Assembly (NCBI RefSeq): GCF_902498195.1
Contig: NZ_CABVIY010000002.1
Span: 1,089,502-1,153,501 of the forward strand
From: Pseudomonas fluorescens
GTDB taxonomy: Bacteria > Pseudomonadota > Gammaproteobacteria > Pseudomonadales > Pseudomonadaceae
Direction: 5' to 3'
Length of the DNA stretch: 64,000 nucleotides
A program made the position numbers and the translations under genes. Shown here piece by piece: positions 49,513 through 59,269 of the stretch (positions are counted from its first letter, which is position 1; the number at the start of each line of letters is the position of its first letter). The notes beneath the pieces were generated by a model that worked only from the letters and a program-made list of their open reading frames with translations, did not search any database and had not been told where the DNA came from.

Positions 49513-49538
49513 TGTGTTGTCCTCATTGGGTGTGGCTG

Positions 49539-51209
49539 TCAGCCATGAAATACCGCAAACAACAGCGCCAGATTGGTCAGTAACGACACCAGCGCCAGCG
49601 TCCGCCAAACCTTCAGCGGCTCTCTTTCCAGCAAAGGGCGGGGGCGTACGCTCAAGCTGCGACGCTCGCCCTGTTCCAGCAGCAGTAGCCATTCTTCCGC
49701 TGTTTCAAAACGCTGGGCCGGATCCGCCGCGACTGCGCGCTCCAGGCTTTGCGTCAACCATTCCGGCACGTCGGGGCGATAGCGGCTGGCATTGACCGGC
49801 ACCCCGAATCGTGGCCGCTGGAAGGCTTCGATTTCGCCATAGGGAAAATGCCCGGTCAGCAGGTAATACAGGGTCACACCGACGGCATACAGGTCCTGGC
49901 GCGGCGTTGGCTCTTCGCCGCGAAACGCCTCCGGCGCAATGTAGCTGGGTGTGCCGGGCAGGGCGCAGGGCAGGTCTTCGGACAGGCCGGGGCACCAGGC
50001 CAGTCCGAAATCCAGCAGGCGCAACTCACCTTCGTCCCCCAGCAGCAGGTTTTCCGGCTTGATGTCGCGATGCAGTATCTGCCGGCGATGCAGCAGGCCG
50101 ATCGCCTTGAGCAGGCGTTCGGCCACGTCCTGCCACTGGGCCAGCGGCAACGGCCCGACCCGCGCATGCAGTTGGGCGAGGGTCGACCCGGAGTATTCGC
50201 GCATCACGTAGTACAAGTGCTGACGCTGACTGGAGGCATGGACTTCAGGGAAATGCCGTCCGGCCACGCGCTTGAGAAACCATTCCTCCGAGAGCAACGC
50301 TTGCCCGGCCTGATGATCGTCATGCAGGCGGGGCGGCAAGGTTTTCAACAGCCAGGGTTGCTGCTGGCTGTCGCGTACCCGATAAAGCAGCGACTGCTGG
50401 CTCTGGCCGAGCAGGGTCTCGACTTGCCAGCCCTCGAAGTCCTGGCCTGGTTTCAGTGCTGGCGGCAGCGGCCATTGCTGCAAATGAATCAACGCATCGC
50501 CGATGCTGGTTTCACCCAGGGCGTCGACCCGCACCAGCAAGGCGCTGGCGTTATCCTGGCTGCCGGCCAGGTGTGCGGCGTTCACCAGCGTCTGCGCGGC
50601 ACGGTCGAGATCCGGTTGATCACGCAGAATCGCCGCAATCGCGGTATCGCCCAGGACCGCCCAGATGCCGTCGCTGAGGAGCACAAAACTCTCATCGAGG
50701 CGCAATTCACCGTCGAGAAAATCCAGCACCAAATGCTGATCAAGGCCCAGTGCCCGCTTGAGCACGTGCTGCATGCCCGGCTGGTCCCAGACATGATCTT
50801 CACTGACGCGCTGCAATTGATCGGCGTGCCAGCGATACACCCGGCAATCGCCGACATGGGCCAGGGTAAAGCGCCGCCCGCGCAACACCAGGGCACTGAC
50901 CGTGGTCAGCAAGGGTTGCCCATTGCCGTTGGCCTGCAGCCAGCGGTTCTGTGCCAGCAACAGGCGATCCAGTGCCTGGGCGACGCCCCAGGTTTCCGGG
51001 GTGGCGTAGTAATCCAGCGCCAGGGCCTGCAAGGTCGAGCGGGCGGCCAGGCCGCCATCGGCGCATTGGCTGACGCCGTCGGCGATGGCGAACAGGTAAC
51101 CCTTGCTGGCAGCCAGTGCCGGGGCCGGCGTGACCAGGCGCAGGGCGTCCTGATTCTCGTCGCGCGGACCGATGGCGCTGGCTTCGGCGAAGCTCAGTTG
51201 CAGGCTCAT
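49539..51209 (-). CDS. bifunctional PP2C phosphatase / serine-threonine kinase
   Basis: A 556-residue fusion. The N-terminal PP2C domain (about residues 1-230) has DENQDAL, AIADGVSQCADGG, HVGDCRVYRW and LSDGIWAVLGD metal-ligand motifs. The kinase domain (about 260-520) has LHRDIKPENLLL, LLDFGLAW, GTPSYIAPEA and DLYAVGVTLYYLLTG. One C-terminal membrane helix (LALVSLLTNLALLFAVF) anchors it. It starts 7 bp after nasA and ends 26 bp before cobA, so it is part of the nas transcript. Its target is unknown; nasA regulation is a guess. Confidence 0.92.
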   Translation of the reverse strand: MSLQLSFAEASAIGPRDENQDALRLVTPAPALAASKGYLFAIADGVSQCADGGLAARSTLQALALDYYATPETWGVAQALDRLLLAQNRWLQANGNGQPLLTTVSALVLRGRRFTLAHVGDCRVYRWHADQLQRVSEDHVWDQPGMQHVLKRALGLDQHLVLDFLDGELRLDESFVLLSDGIWAVLGDTAIAAILRDQPDLDRAAQTLVNAAHLAGSQDNASALLVRVDALGETSIGDALIHLQQWPLPPALKPGQDFEGWQVETLLGQSQQSLLYRVRDSQQQPWLLKTLPPRLHDDHQAGQALLSEEWFLKRVAGRHFPEVHASSQRQHLYYVMREYSGSTLAQLHARVGPLPLAQWQDVAERLLKAIGLLHRRQILHRDIKPENLLLGDEGELRLLDFGLAWCPGLSEDLPCALPGTPSYIAPEAFRGEEPTPRQDLYAVGVTLYYLLTGHFPYGEIEAFQRPRFGVPVNASRYRPDVPEWLTQSLERAVAADPAQRFETAEEWLLLLEQGERRSLSVRPRPLLEREPLKVWRTLALVSLLTNLALLFAVFHG

Positions 51210-51216
51210 GGCAGCG

Positions 51217-52428
51217 TCAGACCCGGGCAGCGGTCACGGCGGCAGAACCCCAAGTGGTTCTCCAGCGGCGTTTCACACCGTGCAGGCCAAACCAGGCGAA
51301 GACCGCGAGACTGGCGAACAGCCACAACGCCATCTGGTAGCTGCCGGTGCTTTGCTTGATCGTGCCCATGCCGGCCGCGAGGGCAAAACCACCGATGCCG
51401 CCCGCCATGCCGATCAGGCCGGTCATCACGCCGATCTCCCGACGGAAGCGTTGTGGAACCAACTGGAACACCGCGCCGTTACCTGCCCCCAGGCCGAGCA
51501 TGGTGCAGACGAACAGTGCCAGCGCAGCGTATGAGCTCGGCAGGTTGAAACCCACGGCAGCGATGCAGATCGCCGACACGGTGTACATCGCCAGCAAGGT
51601 GCGAATGCCACCGAAGCGATCGGCCAGGGCGCCGCCCAACGGGCGCATCAGGCTGCCACCGAAGACACAGGCTGCGGTGTAGTAGCCGGCGGTCACCGGG
51701 TTCAGGCCGTACTGGTCGTTGAAGTAGCCTGGCAGAGCACTGGCCAGACCGATGAAACCGCCGAAGGTCACGCTGTAGAAAAACATGAACCACCAACTGT
51801 CGCGGTCGCCCAAGGCCTTGAAGTAGTCGGCCATCGATTTGGCTTTCGGCCGCTCCGGGGCGTTTTTGGCCAGCGAGGCGAAGACAATCAGGGTCAGTAT
51901 CAGCGGGATCAGCGCGAAGCCGAACACGTTGCTCCAGCCAAACGCCGCCGCCAGCACCGGTGCAATCAGCGCGGCCAATACGGTGCCCGAGTTGCCGGCC
52001 CCGGCGATGCCCATGGCCTTGCCCTGATGCTGCGGCGGATACCATTGCGACGCCAGCGGCAGGGCCACTGCGAAGGAGGCGCCGGCCATGCCGAGGAACA
52101 ACCCCAGCAGCAGCGCTTGTTCGTAGCTGTGGATGCCGAGTTTCCAGGCGCCGAACAGCGCACAGATGACAATCACCTGGCCGATCAGCCCGGCGGTTTT
52201 CGGTGACAGGCGATCAGCCAGCATGCCCATGGCAAAGCGCAATACCGCCCCGGCCAGAATTGGCGTGGCCACCACCAGCCCGCGCTGCTGGGTGGTCAGG
52301 TGCAGGTCGCCGGCGATTTGCACCGCCAGGGGGCCTAGCAGGTACCAGACCATGAAGCTCAGGTCGAAATAGAGGAAGGCCGCGAACAGGGTCGGGGTAT
52401 GGCCGGATTTCCAGAAGCTTGAATTCAT
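51217..52428 (-). CDS. nasA: nitrate/nitrite transporter (NNP family MFS)
   Basis: The 403-residue protein has twelve hydrophobic segments and the nitrate-transporter signatures GMAGASFAVALPLASQWYPP in helix 5 and GIAGAGNSGTVLAALIAP. In the cell it would import nitrate for assimilation. It starts at 52428 after GAGGTGCGCG. An in-frame ATG at 52467 is possible but lies closer to the terminator. The leader holds a NasT-responsive antitermination element. The gene order nasS-nasT-nasA-kinase-cobA has no reductase gene. Confidence 0.93.
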   Translation of the reverse strand: MNSSFWKSGHTPTLFAAFLYFDLSFMVWYLLGPLAVQIAGDLHLTTQQRGLVVATPILAGAVLRFAMGMLADRLSPKTAGLIGQVIVICALFGAWKLGIHSYEQALLLGLFLGMAGASFAVALPLASQWYPPQHQGKAMGIAGAGNSGTVLAALIAPVLAAAFGWSNVFGFALIPLILTLIVFASLAKNAPERPKAKSMADYFKALGDRDSWWFMFFYSVTFGGFIGLASALPGYFNDQYGLNPVTAGYYTAACVFGGSLMRPLGGALADRFGGIRTLLAMYTVSAICIAAVGFNLPSSYAALALFVCTMLGLGAGNGAVFQLVPQRFRREIGVMTGLIGMAGGIGGFALAAGMGTIKQSTGSYQMALWLFASLAVFAWFGLHGVKRRWRTTWGSAAVTAARV

Positions 52429-52521
52429 CGCGCACCTCAACTGATAGGAGTCTCGAACGGGAGTCATGCAGGTGGGGCGCCGCAGGGCCGCACCACCGGC
52501 CCCGGGCTATGGGGCCAAAAC

Positions 52522-52570
52522 AAAAAAACGCCGCTACCCGATTCGCCAGGGGCAAATGGGGTGAGCGACG
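52522..52570 (-). terminator. attenuating terminator in the nasA leader
   Basis: On the minus strand CGTCGCTCACCC pairs with GGGTAGCGGCG (one bulge and one G-T pair) and is followed by seven T. It lies about 95 bp before the nasA start. The 5' arm shares its first bases with the downstream hexaloop hairpin, so both cannot form at once. Confidence 0.75.
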
Positions 52571-52606
52571 TCTTTGTCGTAGGTGGGGCAACCGCCGTTG
52601 GTTACC
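52566..52606 (-). promoter_or_regulatory. two-hexaloop ANTAR target RNA (NasT antiterminator) in the nasA leader
   Basis: On the minus strand, hairpin P1 (52587-52606) is GGTAACC-AACGGC-GGTTGCC with a 7-bp stem containing one G-T pair. Hairpin P2 (52566-52579) is CGAC-AAAGAC-GTCG. Both have six-base loops with A at position 1 and G at position 4, the ANTAR consensus. They are separated by 7 bases (CCACCTA). P2 overlaps the terminator 5' arm, as in known ANTAR antiterminators. Confidence 0.75.
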
Positions 52607-52660
52607 TGTGGGGATTACCTAGCGAGATTTGTGCCAACAGTTTGAGACTGCGTTGTGCCA

Positions 52661-52725
52661 TTCGCGAGCAAGCCCGCTCCCACATTAGACCGCGATCAAA
52701 TGTGGGAGCGGGCTTGCTCGCGAAG
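52661..52725. repeat. inverted REP pair, family A, between nasT and the nasA leader
   Basis: TTCGCGAGCAAGCCCGCTCC is mirrored by GGAGCGGGCTTGCTCGCGAA, separating nasT from the nasA leader. Confidence 0.88.
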
Positions 52726-52750
52726 GCGATGGAACATTCACCTCAAGGCC

Positions 52751-53326
52751 TCAACCTAACAACTCGCTCATGGCAATGATCTGCTCCGCCACCTGGATCA
52801 GCTTTTGCTGGCGGCTCATGGCCTGGCGGCGCATCAGGGTGTAGGCCTCTTCCTCGTTGCAGTCTTTCATTTTCATCAGCAACCCTTTGGCCAGTTCGAT
52901 GCGCTTGCGCTCGGCCAGTTGCTGGTCGCGGGCATGCAGTTGGGCGCGCAGGGCCTGGTCGCTTTCGAAGCGCGCCATGGCCACGTCGAGAATCGGCTGC
53001 AAGCGTTGTGCGTGGATGCCTTCGACGATGTAGGCACTGACGCCGGACTTGATCGCCTGGCGCATTACATCGGGGTCATGCTCGTCGGTAAACATCACGA
53101 TTGGCCTTGGCTGGTCGCGGCTCACCAGCACCACTTGTTCCATGACATCGCGGCTCGGTGACTCGGTATCGATCAGAATCACGTCCGGACGCACCGTTTC
53201 GACGCGTTCGGGCAGGTCGATGGTCAGGCCGGACTCATCGATGACTTCGAAGCCGGCTTCCGTCAGGGCCGCTTTCAGGCGCCCGACTTTTTTCGCAGTG
53301 TCGTTGATCAGCAGGATACGCAACAT
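52751..53326 (-). CDS. nasT: ANTAR response regulator NasT
   Basis: NasT is an RNA-binding antiterminator controlled by NasS and nitrate. The 191-residue protein has a receiver-like domain (ILLINDTAKKVGRLKA, VILIDTESPSRD) that is a pseudo-receiver, and a C-terminal ANTAR domain (RIELAKGLLMKMKDCNEEEA, YTLMRRQAMSRQQKL). It is the expected reader of the two hairpins upstream of nasA. It starts 15 bp after the nasS stop. Confidence 0.94.
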   Translation of the reverse strand: MLRILLINDTAKKVGRLKAALTEAGFEVIDESGLTIDLPERVETVRPDVILIDTESPSRDVMEQVVLVSRDQPRPIVMFTDEHDPDVMRQAIKSGVSAYIVEGIHAQRLQPILDVAMARFESDQALRAQLHARDQQLAERKRIELAKGLLMKMKDCNEEEAYTLMRRQAMSRQQKLIQVAEQIIAMSELLG

Positions 53327-53341
53327 GTTCGCAGTCTCCTG

Positions 53342-54553
53342 TCAGCGGCTGGCGATAAGGGGCGAGCTGTCGCTCATGGCGTGCAGTTTGAAGCTGCGGG
53401 CATAGCCGGCGGGGTCGGCGCCATCCCACACCTTGCCGTCGATCAGCTGGCTGCTGCGCATTTCCCTGGCCAGCGCCGCGACACCGACGGCACTGGCGGC
53501 CTCTCGGTACAAGTCTAGTTGCTGAACCTGGCGGGCTACCGCGAGGTAATCGGGGTCTTCGCGCAACAACCCCCAGCGGCGAAACTGGGTCATGAACCAC
53601 ATGCCATCGGACAGGTACGGCAGATTGACCTCGCCCTCGGCGTGGAACCGCAAGGCGTGCGGGTCTTGCCAGCGATGGCCGAGGCCGTCGGCGTAATCGC
53701 CCAGCAGGCGCGGTTCGATGCAATCGAGCGGGGCATCGAGGTACTGCGGCGCGCTGAGCAATTGCGCGGTGCCGCGGCGATTCTCGGTACTGTCTTCGAT
53801 GAAGCGGCTGGCTTCGAGAATCGCCATCACCAACGCCCGGGCGGTGTTGGGGTACTGCTCGACGAAGGCGCGGGTGCAGCCCAGGACTTTTTCCGGGTGA
53901 TCAGGCCAGATGGTCTGGGTCGTCGCCAGGGTAAAGCCCAGGCCCTGATGCACCGCGCTGGCGGACCACGGCTCGCCGACACAGAAACCGTCGATGCGCC
54001 CCGCTTGCAGGTGCGCGACCATTTGTGGCGGTGGCACCACCACGCTGTCGACATCCAGCAACGGATGAATGCCCTGGCTGGCGAGCCAGTAGTAAAGCCA
54101 CATCGCGTGGGTGCCGGTGGGGAAGGTCTGGGCAAAGGTCAGTTTTGGGCGAGTTTGGTGCACGTGCCGATGCAGTGCTTCAGGACCGGTCACGCCCAGG
54201 CCCTGCAAGCCATGGGAAAGATTGATGCTCTGGCCATTCTGGTTCAGCCCCATGAGCACGGCCATGTCGGTCGACGCCACGCCGCCAATGCCCAGGTGCA
54301 CGGCGTAGATCAGACCGTACAGGCTGTGGGCGGCATCGAGTTCGCCGCTGACCAGTTTGTCGCGCAAATTGGCCCAGGACGACTGGCGCTTGAGATTCAG
54401 GGTCAGTCCGTAGGGCTGGGCGAACCCCTGGGTGGCGGCGACCACCACCGAGGCGCAGTCGCTCAGGGCCATGAAACCGAGATTGATTGCGGTCTTTTCC
54501 GGGGCATCGCTGCCATTGACCCAGGCCAGAGGGCCGGCTGACGGTTCGTTCAT
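53342..54553 (-). CDS. nasS: nitrate-sensing protein NasS
   Basis: NasS is a cytosolic NrtA-like solute-binding protein that holds NasT when nitrate is absent. The 403-residue protein lacks an obvious signal peptide and has [54 protein letters not shown] and [18 protein letters not shown]. The ATG at 54553 ([11 protein letters not shown]) follows AAGGTGAACACGCG. Much longer frames extend upstream into the pyrD leader and are rejected. Confidence 0.93.
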   Translation of the reverse strand: MNEPSAGPLAWVNGSDAPEKTAINLGFMALSDCASVVVAATQGFAQPYGLTLNLKRQSSWANLRDKLVSGELDAAHSLYGLIYAVHLGIGGVASTDMAVLMGLNQNGQSINLSHGLQGLGVTGPEALHRHVHQTRPKLTFAQTFPTGTHAMWLYYWLASQGIHPLLDVDSVVVPPPQMVAHLQAGRIDGFCVGEPWSASAVHQGLGFTLATTQTIWPDHPEKVLGCTRAFVEQYPNTARALVMAILEASRFIEDSTENRRGTAQLLSAPQYLDAPLDCIEPRLLGDYADGLGHRWQDPHALRFHAEGEVNLPYLSDGMWFMTQFRRWGLLREDPDYLAVARQVQQLDLYREAASAVGVAALAREMRSSQLIDGKVWDGADPAGYARSFKLHAMSDSSPLIASR

Positions 54554-54781
54554 CGCGTGTTCACCTTGCAAAAAAAAGCGTCGTCCCGGGTGCTTGCACA
54601 CGCAAGGCCGGGTGACGACGCCATTGTCCTGGCCCCCATCCCGCCATTGGCATGGGTGCTGATGCCTGGAGGGGTGCAAGGCATATGCCATCGTCGGCTG
54701 TTTTGCTTTCGCGCCTCGCCTGTGGACCTGTGCCCGGCTATAATCCCCGCCACTTTTCACCGCCCCGAGTCCATCCCGCCC

Positions 54782-55801
54782 ATGTACACCCTGGCCCGTC
54801 AGCTGTTGTTCAAACTTTCCCCGGAAACTTCCCACGATCTGTCCCTGGACCTGATCGGCGCGGGTGGGCGACTGGGACTCAACGGCTTGCTGTGCAAGGC
54901 GCCGGCGAAGGTTCCGGTGAAGGTTATGGGCCTGGACTTCCCGAACCCGGTGGGACTGGCGGCCGGTCTGGACAAGAACGGCGCGGCCATCGACGGTTTT
55001 GCGCAGCTGGGTTTCGGATTTGTCGAGATCGGCACCATCACCCCGCGTCCGCAGCCGGGCAATCCCAAGCCACGGCTGTTCCGTCTGCCGGAGGCCGAGG
55101 CGATCATCAACCGCATGGGCTTCAACAACCTCGGTGTCGATCACTTGCTGGCCCGCGTGGCGGCCGCCAAGTACAAGGGCGTGCTGGGCATCAATATCGG
55201 CAAAAACTTCGATACCCCGGTCGAGCGTGCGGTCGACGATTACCTGATTTGCCTGGACAAGGTCTATGCCCACGCCAGCTATGTGACGGTCAACGTCAGC
55301 TCGCCGAACACTCCGGGCCTGCGCAGCCTGCAATTCGGCGACTCGCTCAAGCAGTTGCTGGCCGACCTGGCCGCGCGCCGTGCCGAACTGGCGCTGCGTC
55401 ATGGCAAGCACGTACCGCTGGCGATCAAGATCGCCCCGGACATGACCGACGAAGAAACCGCACAGGTTGCCCAGGCGTTGATCGAAACCGGCATGGACGC
55501 GGTCATCGCCACCAACACCACCCTGAGCCGCGTGGGCGTCGAAGGCATGGAGCACGGTGACGAGGCGGGCGGTCTGTCGGGCGCACCGGTGCGCGACAAG
55601 AGCACCCACACCGTGAAAGTGCTGGCGTCGGAGCTGGGCGGTCGCTTGCCGATCATCGCGGCGGGCGGCATCACCGAAGGCAAACACGCGGCGGAGAAAA
55701 TCACCGCGGGTGCGAGCCTGGTGCAGATCTATTCGGGCTTTATCTACAAAGGCCCGGCATTGATTCGCGAGTCAGTAGACGCTATCGCTGCCCTGAGATA
55801 A
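54782..55801 (+). CDS. pyrD: dihydroorotate dehydrogenase (quinone), class 2
   Basis: PyrD oxidises dihydroorotate to orotate in pyrimidine synthesis, passing electrons to quinone at the inner membrane. The 339-residue protein has an N-terminal amphipathic membrane-binding helix ([20 protein letters not shown]), [19 protein letters not shown], the [11 protein letters not shown] motif with the catalytic serine, and [15 protein letters not shown]. The ATG at 54782 gives the usual N-terminus; a longer frame from 54557 is rejected. It is divergent from nasS. Confidence 0.97.
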   Translation: MYTLARQLLFKLSPETSHDLSLDLIGAGGRLGLNGLLCKAPAKVPVKVMGLDFPNPVGLAAGLDKNGAAIDGFAQLGFGFVEIGTITPRPQPGNPKPRLFRLPEAEAIINRMGFNNLGVDHLLARVAAAKYKGVLGINIGKNFDTPVERAVDDYLICLDKVYAHASYVTVNVSSPNTPGLRSLQFGDSLKQLLADLAARRAELALRHGKHVPLAIKIAPDMTDEETAQVAQALIETGMDAVIATNTTLSRVGVEGMEHGDEAGGLSGAPVRDKSTHTVKVLASELGGRLPIIAAGGITEGKHAAEKITAGASLVQIYSGFIYKGPALIRESVDAIAALR

Positions 55802-55810
55802 TCACCGATC

Positions 55811-55897
55811 CTGTAGGAGCTGCCGCAGGCTGCGATCTATTGATCTTGTTCTTGGAAAAGCAAAATCAAAAGATCGCAGCCTGCGGCAGCTCCTACG
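55811..55897. repeat. inverted REP pair, family C, after pyrD
   Basis: CTGTAGGAGCTGCCGCAGGC is mirrored by GCCTGCGGCAGCTCCTAC, with GATC-containing arms and a short loop. Confidence 0.87.
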
Positions 55898-55934
55898 GGT
55901 GATTGCGTTCACCGATTTTGTTTGTACCAGGCAT

Positions 55935-55960
55935 AAAAAAGGGCTCCTTTAAAGGAGCCC
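55935..55960 (-). terminator. intrinsic terminator of rmf
   Basis: On the minus strand GGGCTCCTTT-AAAGGAGCCC, a perfect 10-bp inverted repeat, is followed by six T. It lies about 85 bp downstream of the rmf stop codon. Confidence 0.87.
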
Positions 55961-56045
55961 CTGGGCCGGAGCCCGCCGTCCGGATGGGACGTGCGTGGTT
56001 AATTCATGACGTAATCAGATTGTCGTGTCGGAGTGTGGCCCTGTA

Positions 56046-56261
56046 TTAGCCGACGGCGTGAAGTTCGTTGAGTCTATGGATGCCCGCAGTGCCGGTCATA
56101 CCGTCCCAGTTGTCGCCGCGTCCTTCTCGCCAGCCGTTGATCCAGGCTTGGCGTACCGACGGTAGAGTAAATGGGCAAAGCTCACGGGATTTACCACCAA
56201 CGCCATATTGATATCCGCGCAAAAATGCTCTTTCCAACGGATCACGCTTAAGTCTTCTCAT
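56046..56261 (-). CDS. rmf: ribosome modulation factor
   Basis: Rmf dimerises 70S ribosomes into inactive 100S particles in stationary phase. The 71-residue basic protein begins MRRLKRDPLERAFLRGYQYG and has RQAWINGWREGRGDNWDGMT. It matches the family in length and motifs. It is monocistronic, with a terminator downstream and an unusual 528-bp region upstream that it shares with rlmL. Growth-phase control is expected but not readable here. Confidence 0.94.
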   Translation of the reverse strand: MRRLKRDPLERAFLRGYQYGVGGKSRELCPFTLPSVRQAWINGWREGRGDNWDGMTGTAGIHRLNELHAVG

Positions 56262-56789
56262 AGGGTGTAGCCCTCACTTGTTGACTGTTTTTATCGCGTC
56301 GACCTCAATCGAGGTCTGGCAGAAAGGTCTGCCGTTGGGGGCTCGCTGCCGGCGTGGCGAGCCAAGGTGTTGGCGTCCGTTGTGGCGCCAACCTGTATTG
56401 ATTTCTAACCAATGCGTCACATCGAGGGAATGATCGTTTTGTCATAAGAACGTAACCATAAAGATGGTACGGCCATAAGTAACACGATGTTCGAAGCATT
56501 TTTATTGATCAAAGCCCTGTATGATCGGCCCCCCGCAGGATGGAAGGGTTAATTCCTTGGTGAGAATGCCTCGCGTTGAGCGGCGCATTATTCGACGAAG
56601 GGTCGACTTATGACATTTTGTTGCATCAACTTTTTTATCTGTCCTTGCATCTAAGCTCTTTTAACCCGGGCAGCAGGGGTGGAACGGCACACCTTCGTGC
56701 CACGCGGGCGCTCTTCGAGAAAAGCGCCTGATTGAAAACCGGGCCGGCAATGCGTTGCCGGTCCACTCAGCTAAAGGCTACGAATCCCC
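56262..56789. other. 528-bp divergent region between rmf and rlmL
   Basis: This region must hold the promoters of rmf (minus) and rlmL (plus). The AT-rich part at 56395-56530 contains TATGAT at 56519 and TTGATCAA. From 56686 to 56764 there are three consecutive hairpins (listed separately). I find no convincing protein-coding frame here; a 64-codon frame at 56305-56499 on the minus strand lacks support. Confidence 0.6.
56686..56764 (+). ncRNA. three-hairpin leader or small RNA upstream of rlmL
   Basis: Three stem-loops follow one another: GGCAC-ACCTTC-GTGCC (56686-56701), GGCGCT...AGCGCC with an inner TCT-TCG-AGA (56707-56728), and GGGCCGGCAA-TGCG-TTGCCGGTCC (56741-56764, 10-bp stem with one G-T pair). 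No T-run follows the last one. It ends 25 bp before the rlmL start, so a structured 5' leader is the simplest reading. Confidence 0.35.
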
Positions 56790-59060
<2,271 letters not shown>

Positions 59061-59070
59061 CGTTGACCCC

Positions 59071-59176
59071 CTGTAGGAGCGAGCCCTGCTCGCGATGAAC
59101 CTGAGAACACCGCGAGGAGTCAGAAACCCCGCGTTATCGTTATCGATCATCGCGAGCAGAGCTCGCTCCTACAGGG
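59071..59176. repeat. inverted REP pair, family B, after rlmL
   Basis: CTGTAGGAGCGAGCCCTGCT is mirrored by AGCAGAGCTCGCTCCTACAG, between rlmL and the diguanylate cyclase gene. Confidence 0.87.
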
Positions 59177-59269
59177 ACTTTTTCAGTGCTGGTCAAATTA
59201 GTGGCTAATAGCTATAACTCAACTCATGGCCAAAGGGCTTTCCCGTACCTGGCGTTTTGAGTTGCGTTT

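Noticed and set aside
53342..55687. A 781-codon frame joining nasS to sequence upstream, opposite pyrD
   Set aside because: The nasS-specific N-terminus begins at 54553 with a ribosome site; the rest is antisense to pyrD and has no relation to NasS.
56519..56524. TATGAT as the rlmL promoter -10
   Set aside because: No matching -35 at 16-18 bp, so I do not list it as a promoter feature.
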